Shown: positions 35,543 to 45,084 of the stretch, piece by piece
Layout of the letters: every line of letters starts with the position of its first letter
Position numbering within the stretch: the first letter of the stretch is position 1
NCBI GenBank assembly: GCA_002428985.1
Contig: DIYL01000048.1
Coordinates: 1 to 64,000 of the forward strand
Source: Anaerolineales bacterium UBA6055
GTDB lineage: Bacteria; Chloroflexota; Anaerolineae; Aggregatilineales; Phototrophicaceae
Direction of reading: 5' to 3'
DNA length: 64,000 bases
Made by a program: the position numbers and the translations under genes
Notes under the pieces: generated by a model
What the model was told of the DNA's origin: nothing
Database searches by the model: none
What the model saw: the letters and a program-made list of their open reading frames with translations, nothing else

Positions 35543-36511
35543 ATGGGTCAACCGGAAAATCGTATTCGTTTGCTCAGTAGTGCGCGTACCGACAAAGGTC
35601 AAGTTCGACAAAATAATGAAGACAGTATTGACCTCTGGGAAGCTGGTCAATATGTGTTGGCTGTCGTCGCTGATGGTATGGGCGGTGCTGTCGCTGGTGA
35701 ACAAGCCAGCAAAATCGCCATTGAAACCGTACGCGAGCAACTCATAGATGATTTTCATAAGACTCCTGCAGATTATGCTGAAGATGATGAAGAGTATTTA
35801 ATCGACCGCCTCGTCGATGTTGTTAAGCGTGCTAACCTCAATATACGTGAAAAAGCGGTCAACTTCCCTAAACTTAAAGGCATGGGTACAACCATGACCA
35901 TGGCGTTTGTACGTGGCTTCGAGCTAAACATTGTGCATGTTGGGGATAGTCGTGCGTATCAAGTTGATGGATTTAATGGCGCGATCAAACAACTGACTGC
36001 CGATCATAGCTTTGTGCAAGCCCTTGTTGATGCTGGACACATCACAGAAGAAGAAGCCGAAAATCACCCCATGAAGAATGTTTTATATCGTGCATTGGGG
36101 CAGGATCAAAGTGTCGATGTGGATAATTATACCGATTTGCACCTCAATATCGGGGATCGCCTTGTCTTGTGTTCTGATGGGCTGACATTACACGTCAAAC
36201 CAAACGAAATTGCTGATGCGGTTATGTCAAACAAAAACCCTGCTGATGCCACACAAGCATTACTTGATCTTGCTAATTCACGCGGTGGTAAAGACAATAT
36301 CAGTGTTATTGTCGTCAAAGTTGAGTTAATCGGACAAAAAGAAGAATCATTGGCGACCCGCATCGAAGATACAACACTCCCGCTTATGCCACCTGTATTT
36401 TTTGAAGATACCGAAACAATTGAGATGGATACGCTGACCGATAATCCTGACTCTCCAATCTACAACAGTGCATATGGTGAGGGTAATGATACCAGCGAGC
36501 CCTCGCAATGA
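35543..36511 (+). CDS. PP2C-type Ser/Thr protein phosphatase
   Basis: A metal-dependent phosphatase of 322 residues. Metal-binding Asp residues are in NNEDS, VADGMGG, CSDGL and GGKDNIS; GDSRAY is also conserved. The last 75 residues are an acidic, poorly conserved tail. It would reverse phosphorylation by the window's Hanks kinases. AAGGAG precedes the ATG. It diverges from the atypical kinase gene and is followed by tsaD 99 bp downstream. Confidence 0.92.
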   Translation: MGQPENRIRLLSSARTDKGQVRQNNEDSIDLWEAGQYVLAVVADGMGGAVAGEQASKIAIETVREQLIDDFHKTPADYAEDDEEYLIDRLVDVVKRANLNIREKAVNFPKLKGMGTTMTMAFVRGFELNIVHVGDSRAYQVDGFNGAIKQLTADHSFVQALVDAGHITEEEAENHPMKNVLYRALGQDQSVDVDNYTDLHLNIGDRLVLCSDGLTLHVKPNEIADAVMSNKNPADATQALLDLANSRGGKDNISVIVVKVELIGQKEESLATRIEDTTLPLMPPVFFEDTETIEMDTLTDNPDSPIYNSAYGEGNDTSEPSQ

Positions 36512-36610
36512 ATCTATGATCTAAACACCTTCTTGTAACCTCCAACCCGTTTGATAATATCTGGTACAATATCGGACATGTCGAACAACAAGTAGAGAAA
36601 CCCTAATATT

Positions 36611-37678
36611 ATGACAACAATACTTGGAATTGAAAGCTCCTGTGACGAGACAGCAGCAGCCGTTGTGTTGGATGGTAAAACCATCTCATCTAATATCGTC
36701 GCTTCGCAGATAGACTTGCACGCAGAATTCGGTGGGGTCTTTCCCGAAGTTGCCTCACGTGCCCATGTCGAAGCCATCAGCACAGTCGTGAACCAAGCAA
36801 TGAGTGATGCGGGGGTTGATTATAGTCAACTGGATGCGATTGCTGTCACACAAGGACCGGGCTTGGTTGGCTCGTTATTGGTTGGGATTAATTATGCTAA
36901 AGGGCTGGCATTAACCACTAATAAACCGCTTTTAGGCATTAATCACCTCGAAGGACATGTCTATTCACTCTGGCTAACGCAACCCTTCCGCGAGGTACAA
37001 TTTCCCGTGTTAGTTTTGATTGTCTCTGGTGGGCATACGGAATTATTGTTGATGACCGATCATGGTGTGTATCAGCGATTAGGTGGGACAATTGATGATG
37101 CCGCAGGTGAAGCATTTGATAAAGTCGGACGGATGCTCGATTTACCCTTCCCCGGTGGACCCAATATCGAACGCACTGCCCGTTTAGGTAATGCAAATGC
37201 TTATGATTTCCCACGCGCAAAACGTGATGAATCATATGATTTCAGTTTTAGTGGGATCAAGACAGCAGTCATGCGGGAAGTGACGGTTCAGCCCTCTGGT
37301 GCGAATCGGTCTAAACGCAAACGCCGTTCTGAAAAACGTGCTCAATTACGCTCGGATGTGTCAGTGAATGATGTGTCGGCCGCATTCCAAGATGCAGTTA
37401 CCGATATTCTAGTTGAGAAAACAGCGCGTGCCGCCAAAGCGTATGGCGCAACTGAAATCTTCATAGCAGGTGGTGTCAGCGCCAATCAAATGCTCCGACA
37501 GAAAATGCGTAAACATAGTGAATTGCCTGTACGTTATCCACCATTGAACCTCTGTACTGATAACGGTGCGATGATTGCGTCGGCGGCACACTTCCGCTTA
37601 CAAGAGGGCTATCATAGTGACCTTGATTTAGAAGTGCGTACCATGTGGCCGCTCTCAGAGAAAACATACGATTTCTAA
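36611..37678 (+). CDS. tsaD: tRNA N6-adenosine threonylcarbamoyltransferase
   Basis: TsaD transfers the threonylcarbamoyl group from its adenylate to A37 of ANN-decoding tRNAs, with TsaB and TsaE as partners. ILGIESSCDETAAAV opens the protein; His112 and His116 in INHLEGH bind the metal; LVSGGHTEL, GEAFDKVGRMLDLPFPGG and AGGVSANQMLRQ are all present. A basic insertion (KRKRRSEKRAQ, about residues 235-248) interrupts the C-terminal lobe and is longer than in common homologues. Essential in most bacteria. Confidence 0.95.
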   Translation: MTTILGIESSCDETAAAVVLDGKTISSNIVASQIDLHAEFGGVFPEVASRAHVEAISTVVNQAMSDAGVDYSQLDAIAVTQGPGLVGSLLVGINYAKGLALTTNKPLLGINHLEGHVYSLWLTQPFREVQFPVLVLIVSGGHTELLLMTDHGVYQRLGGTIDDAAGEAFDKVGRMLDLPFPGGPNIERTARLGNANAYDFPRAKRDESYDFSFSGIKTAVMREVTVQPSGANRSKRKRRSEKRAQLRSDVSVNDVSAAFQDAVTDILVEKTARAAKAYGATEIFIAGGVSANQMLRQKMRKHSELPVRYPPLNLCTDNGAMIASAAHFRLQEGYHSDLDLEVRTMWPLSEKTYDF

Positions 37679-37751
37679 GGTGTAGATAAACATTTTTCCG
37701 TCGATTTGTGATATGTTGAAGGTGTAACGTAACTATAGAATTGGCGTATAG

Positions 37752-39449
37752 ATGGAAAAAAGTAAACATCGACGAATACATCCGCTCATGCTTAGTAGTG
37801 TCGGATTGTTCATTATAATGGCAATCCTAAGTATTGCATTTTTTACCACCCAACCCGCTGATCAAGACGAATCATTATCAGCCACGCTCATTAATACAAT
37901 GGGACGTGGTTGGTTTACGTCTGCGGATTGGTCACCTGATGGCGAAACACTCGCGATTAGTACCTCAATTGGTATCTGGCTCTATCATATCGATGATCTT
38001 TCCGAGCCGTTTCAGTGGTTACAAGCTGAGACTGCACCGATGAGTTCGGTTACATTTTCAGACGACGGACAATACTTAATTGCTGGAAGTTGGGATATGC
38101 GCGCTTATATTTGGGATATATCTGATTTATCCCAACCTCGGCATATTTTGCGTGGGCATCGTGGCTTTGTGAATGATGTCGTGGTACATCCAGAAGGCGA
38201 TTGGGTAGCGACAGCTAGCACAGATAAAACGATACGCCTTTGGGAGTTGGATACAGGCGACCTTATAATGACACTGGAGGGGCATGATCATAGTGTAACG
38301 ACAATCACAGTCAGTATTGATGGTCGTTTACTCTCCAGTGGTAGCCGCGACAAAACTGTACGCATATGGGATATGATTCGTGAAGAGTCAATACAGGTGA
38401 TTACAACAACATCTCAAGTGCTGGATGTCGCATTTCTTGAGACATCAAGGCAACTGACTGTCTTGAATAATGCACAAGTTGAACAAACATATGACCTGAC
38501 GACAGAACAAGTCGTCACAGAAATTCGCAACACAAACGAGACACTAAGTCCATTGGCTGAACTTGATTTACCTGCAATGGGCTTTCATCCACCAGTCAAC
38601 ACTCTCGAAATATCTCTGGACAACACGACACTTGCCATCAGCACAGGTAACTTATTCACACCAGATTATCAGGTGATGGTGCGTGATTTAGCGACAAACG
38701 ACGTAATTAACGTCCTCGATGGGTTGGATGATGCAGTGATTACACTGGCGTATCATCCAGAAAATTTGCTCCTCGCAACGGGTGATACAGCCGGAATGGT
38801 GCATCTTTGGGATTATCAAAATGACACGATTAAGTCATGGGAGGCACATGATGGCGAACTGCTCAGTATGACCTTTACAGGCCCTTATACAGTGGCGACA
38901 GGTGGAGATGATGCGATGGTGCGCGTTTGGGATATATTGAGCGGTGAACAAATCGCCGAATTTGAAAGTCCGAACGGTCCAGTCCGCAATATTGCCTTTA
39001 ATACGAACACCAATTTTTCGCAAAATTCGTTAGACGATAATTTGACTGCGTATGCACTCAATGATGAAGAAGAAAATCTCAATTTGCTCTGTAGCCACGG
39101 TGATACAATCGGTGCCGTAGCTCTTAATCCTGATATGACCCTCCGCGCAACAGCAACTTATGATAACGCAATTCTCCTCACCGATGTTGCATCCGGTGAA
39201 ATTTTGCACACCTTAAATGACAACACCAATTTGATCAGTGACTTAACATTTAGTGCAAATGGACGTTGGATCGCATCAGCAGGTTGGGATAAAACGGTGC
39301 GAATTTGGGATATATCAGATGGTGAGTTAATATTGACCCTCACAGGACATACCCGTCCAGTAACCAGTGTCCGTTTTACCGCTGATGATAACCAGATTAT
39401 ATCCGGTAGTGACGATGGAACTGTTCGGGTGTGGATGTTAAATACGTAA
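37752..39449 (+). CDS. Membrane-anchored WD40 repeat protein
   Basis: The N-terminus holds one transmembrane helix (HPLMLSSVGLFIIMAILSIAFF). The rest is a WD40 propeller with at least seven repeats visible by their ends (WDISD, WELDTG, WDMIRE, WDYQ, WDILSGE, WDISDGE) and Gly-His starts (LRGHRGFVNDVV, LEGHDHSVTTI, LTGHTRPVTSV). It is probably an extracytoplasmic protein-interaction scaffold. No strong ribosome site precedes the ATG at 37752. Confidence 0.88.
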   Translation: MEKSKHRRIHPLMLSSVGLFIIMAILSIAFFTTQPADQDESLSATLINTMGRGWFTSADWSPDGETLAISTSIGIWLYHIDDLSEPFQWLQAETAPMSSVTFSDDGQYLIAGSWDMRAYIWDISDLSQPRHILRGHRGFVNDVVVHPEGDWVATASTDKTIRLWELDTGDLIMTLEGHDHSVTTITVSIDGRLLSSGSRDKTVRIWDMIREESIQVITTTSQVLDVAFLETSRQLTVLNNAQVEQTYDLTTEQVVTEIRNTNETLSPLAELDLPAMGFHPPVNTLEISLDNTTLAISTGNLFTPDYQVMVRDLATNDVINVLDGLDDAVITLAYHPENLLLATGDTAGMVHLWDYQNDTIKSWEAHDGELLSMTFTGPYTVATGGDDAMVRVWDILSGEQIAEFESPNGPVRNIAFNTNTNFSQNSLDDNLTAYALNDEEENLNLLCSHGDTIGAVALNPDMTLRATATYDNAILLTDVASGEILHTLNDNTNLISDLTFSANGRWIASAGWDKTVRIWDISDGELILTLTGHTRPVTSVRFTADDNQIISGSDDGTVRVWMLNT

Positions 39450-39470
39450 TACATCGCGAAAAGAGGCGAT

Positions 39471-40256
39471 ATGATTCAACTAGGGATTTGTGGGTGGTGT
39501 CTTGATGTCAAAGGTGTCGAGACAGTCAAACGGGCGAGTGAACTTGGGTTTGATACGATGCAAATCGGCGTTCATAGTTTTGACGATGTTGATACCTTGA
39601 GCGATCCTGATGTACAAGCTCAATATATCGAGGCGAGTAAAGCACATAACATCAATATGATCGGGCTGAGCATCAGTGTGTTTGATAGTTTCTCGTTTCA
39701 TCATCCCGATAATGAACCGCGTATATGGGGTGTCTTAACGCGTATGATTGATGCCATGATTGCAATGGATGTGGATCTTGCATATTGTCCAAGCTTTGAA
39801 GCCAGTCGCATTACATCATCTGAAGAAATGACACGGGTCGCCGATTTATTGCGTCGTGCCTGCGAGTATATCGGGGATCGTTCACTGAGCTTTGCAACCG
39901 AAAATACGCTGGATGTCGCCGGACACCGTGACCTACTCAATCAAGTGAATCATCCCAAACTCAAGGTATTGGTCGATGCGTATAATCCTACGGTTTTCGG
40001 ACATCATGCCTCCGACCAAATCCGCGAGCTTAGCGACGTGCTAATTAATCAGATCCATGCAAAAGACGGCAACAATCATGTCATGGGGAGTGCGCCATTA
40101 GGGACAGGCGAAGGCGAATTCGACAAGACAACCCAAGCTATATTAGACATCAACTATGATGGGTATGTGATTACCGAAAACAATTATGATGTCGATGCAG
40201 AATGGCGGGTACAAGCAGATGTTGCTACCCTCAAACGGCTATTGCAATTAACCTAG
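39471..40256 (+). CDS. Sugar phosphate isomerase/epimerase-like TIM barrel protein
   Basis: A 261-residue xylose isomerase-like barrel. Metal-binding candidates at strand ends: Glu in FATENTLD, Asp in VLVDAYNP, His in NQIHAKDG and Glu in VITENNYD. It may isomerise or epimerise a sugar or inositol derivative. AGAGG precedes the ATG, 21 bp after the WD40 gene. The 3' end overlaps the convergent hemC by 9 bp. Confidence 0.85.
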   Translation: MIQLGICGWCLDVKGVETVKRASELGFDTMQIGVHSFDDVDTLSDPDVQAQYIEASKAHNINMIGLSISVFDSFSFHHPDNEPRIWGVLTRMIDAMIAMDVDLAYCPSFEASRITSSEEMTRVADLLRRACEYIGDRSLSFATENTLDVAGHRDLLNQVNHPKLKVLVDAYNPTVFGHHASDQIRELSDVLINQIHAKDGNNHVMGSAPLGTGEGEFDKTTQAILDINYDGYVITENNYDVDAEWRVQADVATLKRLLQLT

Positions 40257-41201
40257 TGTCTTAATAGCCGCAAGGATTGTATTTGCACCTTGTTGGAGAG
40301 CTTGATGTGCACTATTAGCCCCTAGACGACTCGCTGATTCGATGATGTTACTTTCGCGGATGAGACCCACTTTGTTCTCTACATCAATTTGCTCCGACCC
40401 GTCAAGTGATGTCACGCGTCCGTGCAAATAGAGCACACTATTTTCAATATAGGCATGTGCCGCAACAGGAAGTGAACAGCCACCACCTAACGCTTGTAGA
40501 AAAGCGCGTTCGGCTGTAACCGCTAACCAAGTTTTGAGGTTCATCAGAGGTGCAAAAAATGACATCGAATCGGGTTCTTCTCGACATTGAATGCCCATCG
40601 CACCTTGTGCTGGTGCATTAAGCATCAGCGGATTAGACAGTTCTTCTGTGATATGGTCGGACATTTCAAGCCGTTCTAAACCAGCTTTTGCGAGAACAAT
40701 CGCGTCATATGGACTGTCATCAGCGTTGAGTTTATCAACACGGGTTGGTACATTGCCGCGAATGTCGATGATATTGAAGTCATTGCGATAGTGGAGCAGT
40801 TGCGCTTTGCGTCGCGTACTACTGGTGCCGATGGTCGCGCCTTCCGGTAAATCTTTTAAGGCAATGTGATTTTTGCTAACGAGCACATCTTCATACGCGC
40901 CTCGTTCCGGGATTGCGCCGAGGTAGATGCCTTCCACTTTATCTGTTGGTAAATCTTTGAGGCTATGCACTGCACAGGTGATTTCTTCCCGACGGAGTGC
41001 GGTCTCGAGTTCTTCTGTAAATAGTCCCTTACCACCAATTTCGGGTAATGCTTTGTCGAGGATTTTATCCCCTTTTGTCGTGAAAATTTTGAGTTCAACC
41101 GTGACATCGTCATAATATGCCCGAATCAGGTCAGCGACGGTATTGGCTTGCCATAAGGCTAAATCTGAGCCTCGCGTCCCGATGGTGATGGTTTGTGTCA
41201 T
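40248..41201 (-). CDS. hemC: Hydroxymethylbilane synthase
   Basis: HemC polymerises four porphobilinogens into hydroxymethylbilane. The sequence has IGTRGSDLALWQAN at the N-terminus, FTTKGDKILDKALPEIGGKGLFTEELE, HSLKDLPT, TSSTRRKAQL and the dipyrromethane-binding Cys in LGGGCSLPVAAHA. Length (317 aa) is normal. It lies 5 bp after hemA in the leftward heme cluster and is its last gene. HemB, HemD and HemE are not in the window. Confidence 0.95.
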   Translation of the reverse strand: MTQTITIGTRGSDLALWQANTVADLIRAYYDDVTVELKIFTTKGDKILDKALPEIGGKGLFTEELETALRREEITCAVHSLKDLPTDKVEGIYLGAIPERGAYEDVLVSKNHIALKDLPEGATIGTSSTRRKAQLLHYRNDFNIIDIRGNVPTRVDKLNADDSPYDAIVLAKAGLERLEMSDHITEELSNPLMLNAPAQGAMGIQCREEPDSMSFFAPLMNLKTWLAVTAERAFLQALGGGCSLPVAAHAYIENSVLYLHGRVTSLDGSEQIDVENKVGLIRESNIIESASRLGANSAHQALQQGANTILAAIKTLG

Positions 41202-41206
41202 AGTTA

Positions 41207-42490
41207 TTACCTTGCTGTTTTTACATTGTCGAGTGCGAAGAGGTCGCGCACCACCTTCGAATAATTATCAGAGTCTTGTTGTGTTGCCGATTCACGCAGA
41301 TTGGTTGTCGGCTCATGTAGAACTTTATTGACAACCCGATGCGCAAATTTTTCAATCACAGCGCGGTCTTCATCCGATAGATGTTCTAGCCGTTGCAAAA
41401 CGACATCCAGTTCATCGGATACAACATCGGTCACTTTTTCGCGCAGACCACGAATCACAGGGACAACTTTACGCCCTGCTAACCATGCTGTACATTTAGT
41501 CAACTCTCCCTCGATTATACTATGAACTTCGGGAATACAAGCTTCACGTTGCGCAACATGTTGATCAACAACTTGTTGTAAATCATCAATATCGAATACT
41601 AACGCACCTTCAAGGTTATCTACACTCGGCTCAATGTCACGCGGAACGGCGACATCTACCATCATCAACTCGCGTAGATTGCGCTCTTGCATGACCCGTT
41701 CCATATCACGTCGTTGCAAAATGCTATGAGGCGCCCCTGTTGCTGTCATGACTGCATCAGCCATATTCAGCTCGTCCCATAGTTTGTGCCATTCAAGTGC
41801 AGTTACACCAAATTCATCGGCAAGGGTTTGTGACCGTTCAAATGTGCGATTGAGGATGACAACATTAGTGATATTGCGGTTGAGTAGAGCACGCACACAA
41901 ATCTTTGCCATTTCGCCGGCACCGACCACGACGACGCGCGGATTTTCGACATCTTTTAAGCTCTCGGCAACTTTTTGCGCCGCAACATGACTAACAGATG
42001 TGGTGTGCTCGCTGATGGCGGTTTCGGTACGGGAACGCTTACCAGCATGAATCGCATCAGAAAAGACCCGATTCAACACCGTACCACTGGCATGAATTTT
42101 CTGTGCTGCATCTAGTGACCGTGTCACTTGCCCTAAAATTTGTGGCTCACCCAAAATCATGGAATCAAGCCCGCTGGAAACATTCATCAGGTGGCGAATT
42201 ACATCTTGGTCATGGCGCACAAAATGATGATTTTGCAAAACGTCACGGTCAATATCGAACCATTCACTGAGATAATCAATCAATGCAACTTCGGCGCGAA
42301 ACGTATTTTCAGTTACACAGTACAACTCGACACGATTACAGGTAGACAGAATCGTAGCTTCACTAATCGTATCCAACTGCCCGACTAGTTCGGCTAGGAG
42401 TGCCGTAGCACGGGTTGTGTTGACAAACAACTGTTCACGGATGTCAACTGGTGTTTGTCGATAATTAAAGCCGATGAGTAGTACGTTCAT
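41207..42490 (-). CDS. hemA: Glutamyl-tRNA reductase
   Basis: HemA reduces glutamyl-tRNA to glutamate-1-semialdehyde, the first committed step of C5 heme synthesis. Catalytic Cys is in ATILSTCNRVELY; GEPQILGQVTRSLDAAQ and the Rossmann segment VVVVGAGEMAKICVRAL are present. The 427-residue length is typical. It follows hemH across a 94-bp gap that contains a short palindrome and is coupled to hemC by a 5-bp gap. Confidence 0.95.
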   Translation of the reverse strand: MNVLLIGFNYRQTPVDIREQLFVNTTRATALLAELVGQLDTISEATILSTCNRVELYCVTENTFRAEVALIDYLSEWFDIDRDVLQNHHFVRHDQDVIRHLMNVSSGLDSMILGEPQILGQVTRSLDAAQKIHASGTVLNRVFSDAIHAGKRSRTETAISEHTTSVSHVAAQKVAESLKDVENPRVVVVGAGEMAKICVRALLNRNITNVVILNRTFERSQTLADEFGVTALEWHKLWDELNMADAVMTATGAPHSILQRRDMERVMQERNLRELMMVDVAVPRDIEPSVDNLEGALVFDIDDLQQVVDQHVAQREACIPEVHSIIEGELTKCTAWLAGRKVVPVIRGLREKVTDVVSDELDVVLQRLEHLSDEDRAVIEKFAHRVVNKVLHEPTTNLRESATQQDSDNYSKVVRDLFALDNVKTAR

Positions 42491-42535
42491 GAGATCCCTT
42501 TGAATGTAATGTTCTCAGTTCTATTTAAAAAACTT

Positions 42536-42558
42536 TAGGGACGAGGCATGCCCCGTCC
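42536..42558. repeat. Palindrome in the hemH-hemA gap
   Basis: TAGGGACG and CGTCC flank a GGCATGCC core with one A/C mismatch. It is one of several short palindromes placed between leftward genes. Confidence 0.6.
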
Positions 42559-42584
42559 TTCTGATAAACGTTGTTCAGTCTAAT

Positions 42585-43658
42585 TTACGAACTCGGACGT
42601 GGACGGGTTCCAGGTAAACAGCAATTCATCGGACAAACATCATGATTTGCTGGGCGTTTGCCAAGTGCTGGACGATCTGGATTTTCGGTCATCCGCTCGA
42701 TGACAAGATCACGAATCATTTTGACGAAGGATTCGGCTGTCCCAACTGTACCAGCACGCGCCATTTTCATGCCGAGTTCTTCAGCTTTATCAACCGCTTC
42801 GGTATCAAGATCAAACATCACTTCCATATGGTCAGATATAAAACCAATTGGTGCGATGACAATATTGTTGACACCCTGCTCATTGATTTCTTCCATATAA
42901 TCTAGGATGTCGGGTTCAAGCCACGGCATTTGTGGTGGACCACTCCGGCTTTGATACACGAGCTTATAATTTTCTGTACCGAGTATCTCACCGACGATGC
43001 GACAGGACTCTTGTAATTGGGCTTCATATGCACTATTTCGTGCTTGCCCCATCGGGATACTATGTGCCGTAAAGGCAATATGCACATCATCGCGTTCATC
43101 TTCGCTGAATTCGTCGAGTGCGGTTTTAATCTTATCGACCATCGGATTGATGAAACCGGGGTGATTATAGAACACACGGATTTTGTCGAATTCCGGTGCG
43201 TCTTCACCAACTGCTTCGACAGCACGTTGAATATCTTCACGATATTGACGGCAACCCGAATAACAACTAAAACCTGATGTGAAAAATGCGACGGCACGTT
43301 TCACACCATCGTCTTTCATTTGTTGGATGGTGTCAGTAACCATCGGGTGCCAATTGCGATTTCCAAAATAAACTGGTAAATCCGGGCCATTTTCTTTGAG
43401 TTCTTCTTCAAGGGCGGCGATTAGTGCGCGGTTTTGGCTATTGATCGGACTCACACCACCAAAATGTTGATAATGTTCCGATACTTCGAGGAGGCGTTCA
43501 CGCGGGATATTGCGCCCACGGGTGACATTCTCCATAAATGGCATGACATCATCGGGACCTTCGGGACCACCGAATGACATCACTAAAATTGCGTCATATT
43601 GACGTGCCTCGTCTTGATATTTCGGGGCATCGGCTGTTTGTGCGCCGTATATGCTCAT
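42585..43658 (-). CDS. hemH: Ferrochelatase, coproporphyrin type, with Cys cluster
   Basis: Ferrochelatase inserts Fe2+ into porphyrin; next to ChdC it most likely acts on coproporphyrin III (cpfC). Conserved residues are His199 in TAHSIP and Glu279 in SDHMEVMFDLD. Cys132 and Cys136 in GFSCYSGCRQY plus Cys342, Cys346 and Cys347 in DVCPMNCC near the C-terminus resemble the [2Fe-2S] ligands known in actinobacterial and some other ferrochelatases. The gap to the upstream chdC gene contains a 30-bp palindrome. Coproporphyrinogen oxidase (CgoX) is not in the window. Confidence 0.92.
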   Translation of the reverse strand: MSIYGAQTADAPKYQDEARQYDAILVMSFGGPEGPDDVMPFMENVTRGRNIPRERLLEVSEHYQHFGGVSPINSQNRALIAALEEELKENGPDLPVYFGNRNWHPMVTDTIQQMKDDGVKRAVAFFTSGFSCYSGCRQYREDIQRAVEAVGEDAPEFDKIRVFYNHPGFINPMVDKIKTALDEFSEDERDDVHIAFTAHSIPMGQARNSAYEAQLQESCRIVGEILGTENYKLVYQSRSGPPQMPWLEPDILDYMEEINEQGVNNIVIAPIGFISDHMEVMFDLDTEAVDKAEELGMKMARAGTVGTAESFVKMIRDLVIERMTENPDRPALGKRPANHDVCPMNCCLPGTRPRPSS

Positions 43659-43728
43659 CGTATTGCGTTGTCCTTTTATCTATCTAACAATAAAACAACA
43701 AAAAGAATCAAAACATTAATTTCGCTTC

Positions 43729-43758
43729 GTAGGGGAGGGTTTGCAAACCTTCCCCTAC
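43729..43758. repeat. 30-bp near-perfect palindrome in the chdC-hemH gap
   Basis: GTAGGGGAGGGTTTG and CAAACCTTCCCCTAC are complementary except for one pair. It sits 14 bp after the chdC stop and 70 bp before the hemH start codon. Confidence 0.8.
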
Positions 43759-43771
43759 AAATGTTGTTTAT

Positions 43772-44899
43772 TTATTCACCACCAACTTTTGTGCCGACAT
43801 AAACGACACCATCACGGATTTCAACTTGATAGGTCTCAACAGGTTTGCGAACAATGCCATCCACAGGTTGACCCGTCTTAATGTCGAACTTGCCATAATG
43901 CCATGGGCAGACAACACTACATTCTTCGGCGTTGATTGTGCCTTCGGTTAGTGGACCGCGAGCATGTGTACAGCGGTTGTTAATCGCGTAAATTTCGCCG
44001 TCAATATTAAACAAGCCGACCATCTTGCCTTCTAGATAGACAACTTGTGTCTCGCCGGGTGCAAAATCATCAATCGGGCAGACTTCTTGCCATACTTCGC
44101 GGGTGACCGTATCATCAATTGGCTCTGCGATGTCCGGTCCGCCAAGCGCATCAATGGCTTCTTCGAGACGCATATTGATACAGCTAAACAGTGGTGTATC
44201 TTGTAATGTATATTTGCTGGATTCGGTTTCACGGAGCTCTTGAACGAGGTCAAGGAAGTCACTTGGTTCGTCTGTCTCGAATGCGACGATAAATTCATAG
44301 TCGTCGATACCGAAACTATAGGTTGTGTTTAGGCGAATCGATGGGTATTTACGTCCAACGACGATATGCTCATCCATCACACCCTGACGTGCCATTTGTG
44401 ACATTTGGTACCAATCGCGGGTTTTAATGAACGGATAGACGAACAAGTATTTCGCTTCGGATGGATCAATCACCAGACGTTCTTCTTCGGCTTCTTCCTC
44501 ATCCCCAAAACGAATCTCATAAACCGAGCGTTTGGTTTGTGAAAGATAGGAGTATGCCATTTCGAGGTAGCCACCCATTTGGGTTTTCATGACGGCTTTG
44601 GCTAAATCTTGGAAGACATCAGGACTTTCTGCGATTTGCCATAGTAAAATCTCTGCGTCGGCTCGTGTTCCCATTGTGCTATAGGGGCGCAATAACATGC
44701 GACGATTGAAGCTCTTAATCACCTCAAGTAGTTCGCGCTTGTGTTCCATTTGTTCGTCGGCAGGTAAACGTCGCCATACCGGATCCACCTTATAAAATGC
44801 AAACCGAACATACTGCCGTTTGGTCAGGCGTTGCGCCCGTTCTTCGGCAGATGGTTTGGTCATTGGCGGTTTTTTGCTCAAAAATGCTGGTTTTCCCAT
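43772..44899 (-). CDS. Coproheme decarboxylase fused to a Rieske ferredoxin domain
   Basis: Residues 27-255 are a chlorite dismutase-like ChdC/HemQ domain: YVRFAFYKVDPVW, Tyr155 in YPFIK (the redox Tyr of the family), His178 in MDEHIVVGRKYPS (predicted heme ligand) and FGIDDYEFIVAFE. ChdC converts coproheme to heme b. Residues 268-372 are a Rieske domain with Cys310-x-His312 and Cys331-x2-His334 (CTHARGPL, CPWHYGKFD). The fusion is unusual and suggests an electron-transfer step coupled to decarboxylation. It is the first gene of the leftward cluster with hemH, hemA and hemC. Confidence 0.9.
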   Translation of the reverse strand: MGKPAFLSKKPPMTKPSAEERAQRLTKRQYVRFAFYKVDPVWRRLPADEQMEHKRELLEVIKSFNRRMLLRPYSTMGTRADAEILLWQIAESPDVFQDLAKAVMKTQMGGYLEMAYSYLSQTKRSVYEIRFGDEEEAEEERLVIDPSEAKYLFVYPFIKTRDWYQMSQMARQGVMDEHIVVGRKYPSIRLNTTYSFGIDDYEFIVAFETDEPSDFLDLVQELRETESSKYTLQDTPLFSCINMRLEEAIDALGGPDIAEPIDDTVTREVWQEVCPIDDFAPGETQVVYLEGKMVGLFNIDGEIYAINNRCTHARGPLTEGTINAEECSVVCPWHYGKFDIKTGQPVDGIVRKPVETYQVEIRDGVVYVGTKVGGE

Positions 44900-44945
44900 T
44901 TGAATCTGTACCCAATATCTATAAAAAACTACAAAAATCTATATA

Positions 44946-44974
44946 AATATACAGTTTTGTGAAATTTTTTTCAA
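44946..44974 (-). promoter_or_regulatory. Predicted promoter of the heme cluster
   Basis: On the minus strand TTGAAA, a 17-bp spacer and TATATT, ending about 47 bp before the chdC ATG. Confidence 0.55.
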
Positions 44975-45084
44975 GCGCGACGGCTTAATTTTAATCTGCA
45001 TTTAGTTTTATTTGAGATGTCGTTAAACCTGAGTAATCGCGATGCAAACAGTTTAGTATAAGATGAGGGGAAAGCGTCGTACTA

